From Lepidodermella squamata (Eukaryota > Gastrotricha), in the NCBI GenBank assembly GCA_047495785.1, contig JBLDXI010000013.1, positions 2,108,001-2,172,000 on the forward strand: a stretch of DNA of 64,000 nt, given 5' to 3'. The notes beneath the pieces are model-generated. The model saw only the letters and a program-made list of their open reading frames with translations. It made no database searches and was not told the DNA's origin. Of this stretch, positions 22,641 through 32,924 are shown in pieces (the first letter of the stretch is position 1; the number at the start of each line of letters is the position of its first letter). The translations under genes and the position numbers were made by a program.

Positions 22641-23151
22641 CTGCCTTGTTGCTCTTTTTGTGCCTATAGGACCTTGATGCGCTGCCTTGGACCCGAGCCC
22701 TGCCTTGAGATTGAAAGGGTAACTAAGCCTTCGATAAAATTAATGCCTCCTCTAGTCGTTTCAGACCCTGTGACTCCTGTGACGCCGAGCCTTGAGCCTT
22801 CAGATCTACATGAGCCTAGCCCTGAGCCTTCAGTCCTACATGAGTCATTCGCCTTCTGCCCATTCCGTAAGTACTGAGCTAAATTAGCTAATATTTTGCT
22901 GCTCTTCAAGACATTGAGCCTTGAATCTGGGGCCCTGCTGAGCCTTGATCTGCCCTGAAACCCGGTGCACCCCGACGACGTCAACGATCGACTCGACGAC
23001 CGACTCACCGAACTCACCGGCAATTTTCTACTTTTATATGATCCAGTAAAGAAACAAAAAAAAACATATAAAAAGAAAAAAACATATAATACAAAAACAA
23101 AAACATTAAATGTTATATGTGCTCATTTAATTAACCGGTTATGTTTAGAGC
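22641..23151. other. LINE 3' UTR and A-rich tail region
   Basis: Repeated GAGCCTTCAG/GAGCCTTGA phrases, then A-rich DNA at 23044-23110. The ORFs here are by-products. Confidence 0.5.
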
Positions 23152-23252
23152 CCTCAGTAGCATGGAGGGCAACACTGTACTCGCTGACTTTAATCCACTG
23201 TGCCTATAGCGCCACCCGGCGGAGGGCCTATTATAAATAAAACTAACACATG
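23152..23252 (+). repeat. dispersed repeat, partner of 7859-7957
   Basis: Reverse-complement match to 7859-7957; see that entry. Confidence 0.6.
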
Positions 23253-23401
23253 CTAAGAGACGACTTACACGAAAGTCACCCAGTGTTCGTTGATGTAAGC
23301 TGACTGAACTTGAACAGTAACAATATTAGAGGTAATTCAATTCACCGCTGTTGATAAATTGGTCACATAACCAATAACCACTGCGTTTTTGGGCGAACAG
23401 C

Positions 23402-24805
23402 GCTGAGAGACAAAGATTTGCGAGAAGAAACGAAGAGTCGAATGCGAGCCCTTCTTACTAGCTCAGCGTCGGTGACTCAGGCGGCAATGAAATTCCAGAA
23501 CAAGCTGGAACAGCGCTTCCCCGACGTTCAACCCACCATCCTCGCCGCTGATCGTTCTCTACGTCCGACCACTCGAGACTGGTATTACCTCAAAGATCTT
23601 GAAACGATTTGCCTCTGTGGTGAGCGTACAGAAGATGCCATGCTGGATCGATTAGAGAAATTTGCTAAGGAGCATGCAGATGTTTGCAAATTCCAGGTTA
23701 TTTGGATACAGCATCGTTTATGTGATTAATTATGTTTTTTGTATGCTCAGGTGTGGCATGAAGATGAGCGGCGTCAGTGGGGTCTTGTCATCAGAACTCC
23801 GTTAATGGAAAGGGTCGATGGTGGCTCAGGCAAAGATGCTGCTATTCTGCGACTCAACAGCAAGTGTCGACCTCACGAACTGCAGTTTGACGTTGCTTAT
23901 ATCAGCCTCGTCAGCAGGCGCCCTTCCTTGCGTTGTGGCGATTCGTAGTAATCAAGATACCGAACAACAAGGTCCCCTAGCCGCCTTTCCCGGAAGCAGC
24001 CTGTTTTATTGTGTCTTCCAAGTATTACAGGCTGTTTGGCGGTGGCTATGATAAATCGGGATCATAGCATTCCCCACGACTGCTAGTCACGCATTTATGA
24101 TCGTAAGTTACCTGAATTACCGGAATGGCGTTTCCCTATTTTTTACATTTATATATGTAGTGTTCCACCGAGTTGCGTATTCTTCCAATTCCGAGGAATT
24201 TAAGCGTAGCAAGGACGAGCTACTAGCCGATCCGCTTGTTGCTTGCAATTCAAAGCTGCGAGAATACCTCTTATCACATCTGAAGAATGCTGAAAAATGG
24301 GTAGTTGCTTTCCGGTCTGTGCATTCAGAGGGTCAGATGACAAATAACATCGTGGAACGGTGTGTTGGCATTATCAAAGAAATCATCCTCTCCAGAGTTC
24401 GTGCCTACGATCCTGTTTGTCTGGCCGAATTCATTATTGCTGATTTTAACGATTTTTTTAAGAAAAAATTGCTGGATTACTCAACCGGACGTCGGAAGCT
24501 GAAAACAGAATGGCTTCGTCTTCGCCATGCAGATATCGAGCATGCCTCTCAGTTTGAAACATAAAAGTTTGAAATTACTACCGGAAATGGTGATGTATCC
24601 ATGGTTGATTTGAATTCCTGGCTCTGTTCTTGTCCATACGGTCTGAGTGGTCGCATCTGCAAGCATCAAATTACCTTAGCGAAAGATCATGAAATCCCAT
24701 TGCCTCTGAACTATATGATAGTTGGAGAACCTCAAGTCCTTCGCAGTTGTTGTCTATCATCGTGACTGCCAGTGCTCCGGAAATCTCATTCTTCGCTGAC
24801 GAATG
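23402..24805 (+). pseudogene. MULE-type transposase with SWIM zinc finger, 5' part, decayed
   Basis: Exon-like blocks with likely introns (about 23694-23749, and about 24103-24160 with GTAAGT...TAG). Recognisable pieces: LRDKDLREETKSRM region; FCDSTASVDLTNCSLTLLIS (first catalytic Asp) in a shifted frame near 23840; a LQAVWRWL segment near 24030 after an internal deletion; TNNIVER (catalytic Glu) near 24350; and a SWIM finger WLCSCPYGLSGRICKHQ at about 24620-24670 after an in-frame TAA. These are hallmarks of animal Mutator-like transposases. Multiple frameshifts, stops and a deletion make it inactive. The frame is cut at 24805 by the Polinton and resumes at 43254. Confidence 0.75.
24800..24805 (+). 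repeat. Polinton target-site duplication, left
   Basis: CGAATG immediately before the element's first base; repeated at 43254-43259. Confidence 0.9.
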
Positions 24806-25100
24806 AGCAGATAGGAATTGCCGTAGCTGGGCCACTCGACGGCTTACACCCTTTTTGGCAATTCGAGCCTGACCATGGAAATTGGCAAAACATTTCAAGG
24901 ACGTTTTGAATAAATATTTAGTGTGTTTGAAATTGCTGGGATGGTAAGTTATGACAATTCCGCGTCCGCGAATGAGGACAAAATTTCGGCGTAAGGGGGG
25001 AGTATTAGATGCGCAAAACATACATGAGCGAGTTATGACTCATCACACACAACACTTCCTTAAAATAACACTATAAAATGAGACGGACACACATATAAAT

Positions 25101-25180
25101 GGGCCTCGCCCACTGGCATAGTGGTTAACACACTGTGCAGTGTTGTTTTGGGGTGCGGGTTCAATCCCCACCGCCCGCAG
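25101..25180 (+). ncRNA. tRNA-like Pol III module 1
   Basis: A box TGGCATAGTGG (25114-25124) and B box GGTTCAATCCC (25158-25168). Followed by a CT microsatellite at 25196-25290. Confidence 0.6.
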
Positions 25181-25195
25181 AAGAAATTCGGTTTT

Positions 25196-25222
25196 TTCTT
25201 TCTTTTCTTCTCTTTCTTCTTT

Positions 25223-25266
<44 letters not shown>

Positions 25267-25290
25267 TTCTTCTTTCTCTTCTTTTCTTTC
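25196..25290 (+). repeat. CT/CTTT microsatellite
   Basis: Polypyrimidine run centred on (CT)n at 25228-25262. Confidence 0.9.
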
Positions 25291-25392
25291 TTTAGGTTAA
25301 ATTTTTTATTTAAATGTCTACAGCACATGATTCATAGGGGAAATACCGCCGAGTGAAATGACACGATTTTAACGCCTTGGTATTATACGCTG

Positions 25393-25466
25393 TACACAGT
25401 GGCACAGTAGTATTAGCACTACACTGGGTAGCTCAAGGATGTGAGGTCGATTCCCACCTGCTGCAA
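25393..25466 (+). ncRNA. tRNA-like Pol III module 2
   Basis: A box TGGCACAGTAG (25400-25410) and B box GGTCGATTCCC (25445-25455). Very similar to module 3, and both are followed by the same terminal-repeat segment. Confidence 0.55.
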
Positions 25467-25602
25467 TATAAACTTTATTTTTTTATTTTTTATTTTTTAA
25501 TCAATTTTACATTTCAATCTGTGCATAAGCAAATGAGCCGAATGGAAGAAATAGAAGAGGCATGATTCCCTTCTTAAATGGTTTAGAATGGTGCTATAAT
25601 GG

Positions 25603-25680
25603 GCTGTACACAGTGGCACAGTGGTATTAGCACTGCGTTAGATACCTGAAGGATGAGGGTTCGATCCCCAACCTCTGCAA
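25603..25680 (+). ncRNA. tRNA-like Pol III module 3
   Basis: A box TGGCACAGTGG (25614-25624) and B box GGTTCGATCCC (25658-25668). About 214 bp after module 2, so modules 2 and 3 with their downstream segment form a tandem duplication. Confidence 0.6.
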
Positions 25681-25825
25681 ATTAAATTTAGTTTTCTATT
25701 TTCTTTAATTTGATTTTAATTTAAATCTGTGAATATGCAAATGAGCTGGCTGGAAGAAATTACGGATGCATGATTCGCTTTATAAATGGTTATTGAGTAC
25801 GTGATAATACCCTTCGGGGAAAACA

Positions 25826-26116
25826 ATGGCTACAATGGAGAGCGAACCACCAACGCGAAAAGACCGCTTCGCCTTTCTGAACGGTACCAAGCAAACTGGC
25901 AACGCGGTTCGAAGACGGCACGCCCAATTAAAGGCAGAGCTCGGCCGGCTATTCGATCAAAAGCGAGCCATCAAGTTGCGGATGCAAAAGCTCGCAAGGC
26001 AGCTGAGCGACAAACAGTCGCGAATCGCTCAAGTTAAACAGGAAATCGATGACCTACCTAGAGAATTCTATGATGATAATGATGACAGTGATGATGGAGG
26101 TGTAGATCTTCGTTGA
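25826..26116 (+). CDS. small coiled-coil protein beside the Polinton left repeat
   Basis: 96 aa, starting at AACAATGG, a good initiation context. Predicted helical and highly charged: Arg/Lys/Gln heptads from about residue 27 to 75 (KAELGRLFDQKRAIKLRMQK), then an acidic tail (YDDNDDSDDGG). No signal peptide and no family recognised. A polyadenylation signal AATAAA lies at about 26279. Inside the element but outside the usual gene block and without a TCTA motif, so perhaps cargo. Could be a chance ORF, though the context and composition look coding. Confidence 0.5.
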   Translation: MATMESEPPTRKDRFAFLNGTKQTGNAVRRRHAQLKAELGRLFDQKRAIKLRMQKLARQLSDKQSRIAQVKQEIDDLPREFYDDNDDSDDGGVDLR

Positions 26117-26266
26117 TCCCTAATAGGATCATGAAGCGTTGATCCCTAATAGGATCATGAAGCGTTGATCCCTAATAGGATCATGAAGCGTTGATCCCTA
26201 ATAGGATCATGAAGCGTTGATCCCTAATAGGATCATGAAGCGTTGATCCCTAATAGGATCATGAGT
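26113..26266 (+). repeat. six tandem 26-bp units with an internal palindrome
   Basis: Essentially identical units GTTGATCCCTAATAGGATCA plus six bases. Each contains GATCC...GGATC, able to form a small hairpin. Starts at the last codons of the 96-aa ORF. Confidence 0.9.
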
Positions 26267-26719
26267 AGGATATCATGCAATAAAACAAGAATGAGAAAAT
26301 CTCTCTTTTTCACTTCATTGTTCAATAGCCTTTTAGATACTTGTTTATAGAGAAATTATTCTTGACAGGTTTTACCACTAACCACTCGCGCACACGACAT
26401 GCGCACAATGAATATAGTCTGTGATTTATAGCAGTTATAGTTAAATCATGCTGTGTAATTTATGGGGAAGAGGAAATGGCTATTACCCTTGTAAATTATA
26501 GCCGGTATATACTTCCACACATTTCGAGCAGTTCTCTTAACAAAATAGTTTTGCAGCTCTCGTAATGCAGTTTCACTGTTTCATGCACGATCCCTTTTCT
26601 CACCCAACTGCGTTGCAATAACAAATAACAAGCAATAACCCCCCAATTTATTTTACATTAAAACCAGGCATAAAATCATCAAAATATCTCTTTTTTCGAA
26701 TTACGTAGATAATCAGTCT
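26267..26719. other. Polinton non-coding left region
   Basis: AT-rich; nothing else seen apart from the polyadenylation signal near 26279. Confidence 0.4.
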
Positions 26720-28260
26720 GAGTCAGGAAATCAAAAATCCACTCGACTCAAATCAATCTACAATCTACAGGCTTTCCAATGATAAATGATTCATGGGATT
26801 TGCAAAAACATTCGTCTTCAACACAGGTCGTTAAAAACTCGCAAAACGTCGTCAGAAAGCCGATTATAGTAGGTTTTGAGTGCCCAAAATTTTGTTCACG
26901 CCCACGAAACTTGAAATTTCACTCCCAATTTTTTAATCTGTAATTTACTGGCTTTCGAATGACATATGACTCATAAGATTTGGACAAATTTGTAACCACA
27001 ACGTAGGCCGCTGAAAATCCCATAAAAAACATGAAAAATAGCGTTTTTCAATACGTAATTCTATCAATATTTCTTCAGAAATCCAGAAATCCCTTCATGT
27101 AAATACATTTTTAATGTTTCAAGCTATCGAATGCTATATGATTCATGGGATTTCGACATATTCTTGAACTCACCCCAGGTCACATATTTGCTTAGTTGGG
27201 CACATAACATTACAGTCTATCGACCGTTCCACCGGCCGATTATAATAGGTATGTAGAACATTACTGACTGTGAACTATGCATTAGCCTCGCATTCGCTAC
27301 GCATTAATAATCATTAATTATGTATTAGTGGCTATTGATATATTGAACATAAGTGTCAGCGCCTACCAGCCCAGTACTCTATCGACCGCTCCACCGGCCG
27401 ATTCTCATATATGAATACTACGTCACAGTCTATCGACCGCTCCAACAGCCGATTTGGTATAACAGCTCTAATTACTTGCTTTCTAATGATATATGACTCA
27501 AGGGATTCGTAAACATTTTCGTATTATTTCAAGTCGATGAAAAAATTGAAAAATTCCTAAAATTTGAGTTTTTTCTATCATAAACATTTTTTAGAGATGT
27601 GAAAATCAAAAATCCACTCGACTCAAACCAATCTACAGATTACTGGCTTTCGAATGATATATGAGCCATGGGGTTTGCGAAAACTTTCATCTTCAACACA
27701 GGCCGTTGAAAATTCGCAAAACGTCGTCAAAAAGCCCATTTTGGCAGGTTTTGAGTACCCGAAATTTTATTCACGCCAGCGAAACTTGAAATTCCACTCC
27801 CAATTTTTTAATCAGTACTTTACTGGCTTTCGAATGACATATGACTCGTAAGATTTGGACAATTTTTCAACCACAACGTAGGTCGTTGAAAAATCCATAA
27901 AAATCAATGAAATAGCGGTATGATATTTGATTTCTTGGATTTCGACATATTCTTGAGTTCATTCCAGGTCATACACATATTTGCTTACTTGACTACATTA
28001 CATAGCGGCCTATCGACCGTTTCACCGACCGATAGTAATTGGCGCGTTGAACATTACTGACTGTGAACTATGCATTAGCCACGCATTCGCTACGCATTAA
28101 TTATATGTAATAATTGCTTAATACTTAGGCCATAGCTGTCAGCGTCTACCAGCTCGGTACTAATGTTATTACAGTCTATCGACCGCTCCACCGGCCGATT
28201 CTCATACATGAATATTACGCAACCGTCTATCGGCCGCTCCACCGGCCGATTAGGCAGTAC
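26720..28260. repeat. large direct duplication (~0.7-0.9 kb units) with a GC-rich motif
   Basis: 26720-27460 is repeated at 27605-28260 with moderate divergence. Each unit has three copies of a motif close to TCGACCGCTCCACCGGCCGA (about 27216, 27378, 27429; 28010, 28175, 28226). It separates the left terminal repeat from the 3' end of the polymerase gene. The internal duplication resembles the tandem repeats found near Polinton ends. No ORF. Confidence 0.75.
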
Positions 28261-28274
28261 CTACCAGTGCAGAT

Positions 28275-31200
28275 CTAACAGTGTACATTTGTTAACTTAC
28301 AGTGACCATGAGCAAGCGTTGTTACACCATCATCACACACCCATCGTTTGTCATCGTATGGGCACAGAGCGAGTTTTGTACTTTGCATAGTTACTAGCTT
28401 ATGATTGAAGGATCGGATTTGATTGAATGTAGCTTTTGTTAATACATGCTTCAAAACACAATTTTTATAATTTTCAAATTGTATTTGCTTTTTTACGCAA
28501 TGTTTAACGACACCCTTAGCTTTCTTTACCGATGTCTCCTTATGGAGTTCTGTATTTTCTCCAGTCGTTGAAATTACTTCAGATTTGAAGCTATAGGATT
28601 TCGATCTCAAGCCGACGAATTCAGTAATAGTTGAAAGTGTTATACCTCCCGCACATTCGTCTTTGAACTTACCAATAACTTTCTTGTTAACGTTTGAATG
28701 TAATGGATGGTCCTTAGGGTAGTCACTAAAGTCCATCACCTCTTTATAAATTTCTATATCCTTATATATATCTGCGGTTTCTACGTGATAACACAACGAA
28801 TCTGTGTCTGTGAATAACAGCTTCGCCCTGTCACCATATTTCTTCTTGATCACATTGTAATGAAAATCATACATCAACGTCTTCGATAATTCTAAAACGC
28901 TGAAACCTACGATAATCGGGCGATCGAATTTAATAGATGTCTTAGCCATATTTACACTGCACAAATCTTCAGCAATAACTTTGGCATCTTTGAAATTTGG
29001 CTTGTTTATCAATTTTTGTAACTTAGCGGGTTGAGTAACGAGTCTGATGTCTACTCTTTTTCTAAGGTTCTCCATGGTCTTTCCAAAAACTGCATTATTC
29101 AACAGCTTGAAGAAATCTTTCTCAAAATCATTCCTAGCTTCACTTCTCTTTTTCGTATTGAAATCAATATAAGGTGCCAACCATTTCGATTGGCTGAAGC
29201 TTAGAACCTTATGAACCTTCTTTAAAATCAAGCCATTCTCCAGAGCCTGCCTCAGATTTCTGTAATGAATGACATAGTTTGTCTTATCATTGAGATTTTG
29301 AGTCAGTTTTGTTATAGATGGCGGTTTCGATAAATTCAAATTCTGCATGACAGTTTGCATATACGGACTGGGTTCGCAAAATGTTTGTTCGGGACAAAAT
29401 GGATAATCATTATGAATATCGTGTAAGGTATTAGGATATTCTAAATCTACCATTAATATATATCCCGTATCATCGTCATCACCTAAATTCAATATAAAAT
29501 CTGTAGTATATTTATCTAAGTTCTTTTCCCATTTGTAACGACCTAATGGCAAGGCTTGCGACATGGCATAGCCATACAGATTATTTGCATCCAAGTATAA
29601 AATATACGAGTCCGGCTTTGAGCGATCATAGTCAACCATGTATTTGTTATTCGCTCCAGCGTATCTATGAGTGATTATGCTGACCCCGCCACGAATTCCC
29701 TCCTCTACAAATGTAAACATATCTTCATTCTCCAATAGTTCAATTCGAACACCAGTTTTCTTCAACATAGCATCCCACGACAAACTTGGCGCTGTTAAAT
29801 AATGAGCAGGGTCCAATGTGTAATACTTCATACATGTATCTCTGAAACTCTCGAAACAGTCGGCTAAGAGTAAAACATCGGTTTTCAAATAAAGGCTATG
29901 ATAGTCTTTGAATTTTCGACATTGAAATTCTTTATATACGCGTTTAGCATGTTCATAATCTTCCTGTGATATTGGTACTCGCCCTGATTTCCCATCAATC
30001 GAACTCGAGTGGAGACTGGAAGAGAAATGTTCCATATCAGGCAGTGAGGGCTCCTCCAGTTTTTCGGGACTATCTATATATTCATACGGATAGAATCCCT
30101 TTTGTTTTATCAGGTCAAGTTGCAGATCTGTTAGCCGTGGAAATTGGCTTTTCAGATGAGGGAACCCACCGTTCGATTTTTTCAAATTCTGTACCAAATC
30201 AGCTAAACTTACCGGCATGAAGTTGAGGCTGTCTATGAACCTCAATCTGCCAATGCTGAAAGAGATGTATTTCTCAGAACTATTTGCGATGGCTCCTATC
30301 TGTAACAAACGTTTCTTCACATGAGATTTCTGCTCCTTCGGCAATTGCTCCCATTCTGATATTCTTTTATTATTAATTTCTTCTATTACCTTTCCCGCTG
30401 CTTGTAAAATCAAATGTGCATCATAACCTTTCAAATTATGAAATACTACTGGAATATTGATATTCCTGTAACTGTATTTCAAATTGCAGAAACTATGAGC
30501 TGCGCCTCTGTAATAGCCTGTCAAATGATCATGATCTCTCACTTTTTTCCATTTTTCTGACTCATCTGCAAAAGCTCCTTTACAAATATGGCATTGTGAA
30601 GCTTTGTTATATTCTGTTTTTTGCTGCCCTGTCAGCGTCATTGCTTTATTAGTATTCCTCAGATATGAAGTCAAGAATGATTCCTGTTTCATCAGATATT
30701 TAAGAAATTCTTCGGTGCATCTCTCGCCCTCAAATGTTTTATACCTCGACTTAATGCCTTCGACATCACTTGCAAGGTAAACACCGAAAGAGTTCGCTTC
30801 ATGTTTTTGATAGATAGTAGAGCTCGCACCCTTTTTCTGATGTGTTTTGACAAGAAAACTCTCTGCGTCACAATAAAATGCAAAAGGGATTTTCAGCTGC
30901 TTGGCATAATTTTTAAACGTAACCGATTCACCCTTAGGCATTTCAACTTTCACTTTTGCATCTTTCTCATTGCACTTCTTTTCATTGACATGATGCATCC
31001 TGGATTCATCGCTATTAAAACCCTGAAAGCATCTGAAACACCAGAATCGCTTATGCTCATGCTTGTTAACTCCTGCCAACAGTGCACTAGGATTCTTAAT
31101 CCAGCAGTAATGTGCTTGCTTGTTCTCAACAATTCTGAGAAGATTTACTTCTTCTAGAAATTTCTTATCTGATACGTAAAATGGGAAGAGGACCTCCTTG

Positions 31201-32519
31201 TCGATTTTCCCGCATTCAATAATGTTGATGCGTATTTCATTCAAGTCTTCCAATTTCGATATGTCTTTTATGCTAATCGGGAAAGCTATTCCGTCGGTAT
31301 TAATTGTCTTTTCAAAGTTCATATATTTAGAAACCCGATATGCATGATCTTCAAATTGATGCCGCGAAGCGAGAATGCTCCATATGATACATTTATTATC
31401 TGATTTGTTTTGTACGTTAATGACTGCTTTTTTATTCGCAATCCATTTCGGCGTCTCAATGTAAGAACCTGCTGCTAACGGCTTGTATGTAAACGTGCAT
31501 ACACTTGTATTTCCAATTCCTATCAGCGTTCCACCTGTCTCTCGTTGATGATACTCTTGAATGCTTGATCCCATTTGTGTGAACATATTATCTACAATAC
31601 CAGGAATATCGTCCTGATTTATAATTGTTGGTGCTTTCTCATTCGATGAGCTCCATTGGTATGTTGGAACGCCATTATTCTCTTGGTAGTAAAGTGATGT
31701 ATACAGCACTGCTCTTACTGGACCGCGCTGGTTAATTAGTTTCCGATACTCGTTAATAACCTTGGGCCTTATTTTCCTTACATATTCGTAAAAGTCTATT
31801 TCACAATTATTTGTTGGCTCTATGTCCGTGCGACTGAGAATATTTTTGAAATGACCAAAGTCATCTATTTTAACTATATGAAAGTAATCATCTTTTTCCA
31901 TGCTATTGGTGCTTTGAACGTATTTATATCCATCAGCAATCAGTTGATTGAATTTATCCCCATTAATTTTGATTTTATTCATTGTTTTGGGGTTGACAAC
32001 GAAACCGGCTTTTTCCTGTCTTTTGCACATCTTATTTGAATCATCTTTTATTGCATATCCTTGTCTTCTCAAGCTTTCATATCTATCTCCTCCAATCACG
32101 ATAGGCTTCCCTGTAATCGGATCGAATACGTAACCATCTCTGATTCTACTCTTGTATTTGGTTAATATGTTATTTTTAGAATCGTAGGCGTGTGTATTTC
32201 GAACCAACTTGATAAACTCTCTTGATCCAACTTCTATCTTTCTATTGTTTAAAACTGTTACTTTCTTTAGCTGGTTTCTATACTTCTCATATATGTAATT
32301 ACCATTTACCAACTGATTGAATATGTCACCATTAACAGGGATTAACTTTCTATTTTCAGGATTGACAACATGTTGAATATATGGATGACCATTCTTATAC
32401 CATTTACTACCCGTTTCATCGTATGAAAAACCGTCTTTAATATACTGTTTATAGGCTTTTCCACCTTTTTTAATGGGGAAACCCTTCGGACCAAGTATGC
32501 TCGAATTTTCGTTACTCAT
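28275..32519 (-). CDS. polB: Polinton protein-primed DNA polymerase B
   Basis: 1414-aa open frame. The N-terminal 205 residues contain five degenerate repeats of a GG-x2-Y-x2-L-x3-GY type (about 14-35, 59-77, 94-112, 137-157, 182-200). A Cys/His cluster FWCFRCFQGF lies near residue 493. The exonuclease motifs are YCDAESF (about 550), HNLKGYDAHL (about 697) and LKTDVLLLADCF (about 881). An endonuclease VII-like insert CHICKGAF...VRDHDHLTGYYRGAAH sits at about 650-675. Polymerase motifs are YLDANNLYGYAM (about 976), NNAVFGKTMEN (about 1143) and FTDTDSLCYH (about 1238). All catalytic Asp residues are present. Replicates the element in the nucleus. The upstream region is TATA-rich with no TCTA motif, unlike the virion genes, which suggests an earlier expression class (inference). 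Confidence 0.95.
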   Translation of the reverse strand: MSNENSSILGPKGFPIKKGGKAYKQYIKDGFSYDETGSKWYKNGHPYIQHVVNPENRKLIPVNGDIFNQLVNGNYIYEKYRNQLKKVTVLNNRKIEVGSREFIKLVRNTHAYDSKNNILTKYKSRIRDGYVFDPITGKPIVIGGDRYESLRRQGYAIKDDSNKMCKRQEKAGFVVNPKTMNKIKINGDKFNQLIADGYKYVQSTNSMEKDDYFHIVKIDDFGHFKNILSRTDIEPTNNCEIDFYEYVRKIRPKVINEYRKLINQRGPVRAVLYTSLYYQENNGVPTYQWSSSNEKAPTIINQDDIPGIVDNMFTQMGSSIQEYHQRETGGTLIGIGNTSVCTFTYKPLAAGSYIETPKWIANKKAVINVQNKSDNKCIIWSILASRHQFEDHAYRVSKYMNFEKTINTDGIAFPISIKDISKLEDLNEIRINIIECGKIDKEVLFPFYVSDKKFLEEVNLLRIVENKQAHYCWIKNPSALLAGVNKHEHKRFWCFRCFQGFNSDESRMHHVNEKKCNEKDAKVKVEMPKGESVTFKNYAKQLKIPFAFYCDAESFLVKTHQKKGASSTIYQKHEANSFGVYLASDVEGIKSRYKTFEGERCTEEFLKYLMKQESFLTSYLRNTNKAMTLTGQQKTEYNKASQCHICKGAFADESEKWKKVRDHDHLTGYYRGAAHSFCNLKYSYRNINIPVVFHNLKGYDAHLILQAAGKVIEEINNKRISEWEQLPKEQKSHVKKRLLQIGAIANSSEKYISFSIGRLRFIDSLNFMPVSLADLVQNLKKSNGGFPHLKSQFPRLTDLQLDLIKQKGFYPYEYIDSPEKLEEPSLPDMEHFSSSLHSSSIDGKSGRVPISQEDYEHAKRVYKEFQCRKFKDYHSLYLKTDVLLLADCFESFRDTCMKYYTLDPAHYLTAPSLSWDAMLKKTGVRIELLENEDMFTFVEEGIRGGVSIITHRYAGANNKYMVDYDRSKPDSYILYLDANNLYGYAMSQALPLGRYKWEKNLDKYTTDFILNLGDDDDTGYILMVDLEYPNTLHDIHNDYPFCPEQTFCEPSPYMQTVMQNLNLSKPPSITKLTQNLNDKTNYVIHYRNLRQALENGLILKKVHKVLSFSQSKWLAPYIDFNTKKRSEARNDFEKDFFKLLNNAVFGKTMENLRKRVDIRLVTQPAKLQKLINKPNFKDAKVIAEDLCSVNMAKTSIKFDRPIIVGFSVLELSKTLMYDFHYNVIKKKYGDRAKLLFTDTDSLCYHVETADIYKDIEIYKEVMDFSDYPKDHPLHSNVNKKVIGKFKDECAGGITLSTITEFVGLRSKSYSFKSEVISTTGENTELHKETSVKKAKGVVKHCVKKQIQFENYKNCVLKHVLTKATFNQIRSFNHKLVTMQSTKLALCPYDDKRWVCDDGVTTLAHGHCKLTNVHC

Positions 32520-32622
32520 TGTTATATATATTATATTAAGAAAATATTTCTTTAAGTAATATTCTCCCTGGTAAAGCTTAAAATTATTTTCTCTTTATAA
32601 TGTATATATAAGAAAATTCAGA

Positions 32623-32916
32623 ATGGAATCAAACAATAAGAAGCTGAGAGGTAGACCTAAAAAATATTTGACGGAGGAAGAAAGGATATCAGCATATAAG
32701 GAGGTTCATAAAAACAGTTGTAAAAAGTATTGGCGAGAAATATCAAACATGGCGAAATTGAGTGATATGCTGCTTAACACGACAGAGAAATTGTTGGTTA
32801 TTTCCGAGAAACAATTGGAGGAAATTGTCGGTAACATTATTACGAACAAATTGAAAAATTGTTCTCACTTCAAAATACGTAATGTACACATAATATATAA
32901 CGCAAAAGATGAATGA
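32623..32916 (+). CDS. small Polinton AT-hook-like protein
   Basis: 97 aa, divergent from polB with a 103-bp AT-rich gap containing TATATATAAG at about 32605. Starts with a basic RGRPKKYLTEEE segment of AT-hook type, followed by helical charged sequence. Probably a DNA-binding accessory protein. Conserved small AT-hook ORFs are known in Polintons and large DNA viruses, but I cannot name this one. Tail-to-tail with the integrase gene, 8 bp apart. Confidence 0.65.
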   Translation: MESNNKKLRGRPKKYLTEEERISAYKEVHKNSCKKYWREISNMAKLSDMLLNTTEKLLVISEKQLEEIVGNIITNKLKNCSHFKIRNVHIIYNAKDE

Positions 32917-32924
32917 ATTACTCA

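Larger units (their letters stand above)
18740..23100 (+). mobile_element. decayed Jockey-like non-LTR retrotransposon
   Basis: Contains ORF1 with zinc knuckles, overlapping ORF2 with endonuclease and reverse transcriptase, a 3' UTR with repeated GAGCCTTCAG-type phrases (22690-22960) and an A-rich region at 23044-23110 that may be the tail. Both ORFs are broken by frameshifts. The exact 3' end is uncertain. A fragment (about 44813-44945) matches 22017-22146. Confidence 0.85.
24806..25790 (+). repeat. Polinton left terminal inverted repeat (expanded)
   Basis: 24806-25020 matches the right terminus. A second block (25497-25591, and again 25710-25790) matches the inner part of the right repeat. 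Between and around these, three tRNA-like units have accumulated only on this side. Confidence 0.8.

Noticed and set aside
25135-25356. 73-aa ORF over the CT microsatellite
   Set aside because: Translation of simple repeat next to a tRNA-like module.
26113-26266. Regular 26-bp repeats as a CRISPR-like array
   Set aside because: The units are directly adjacent with no spacers, and the genome is eukaryotic.
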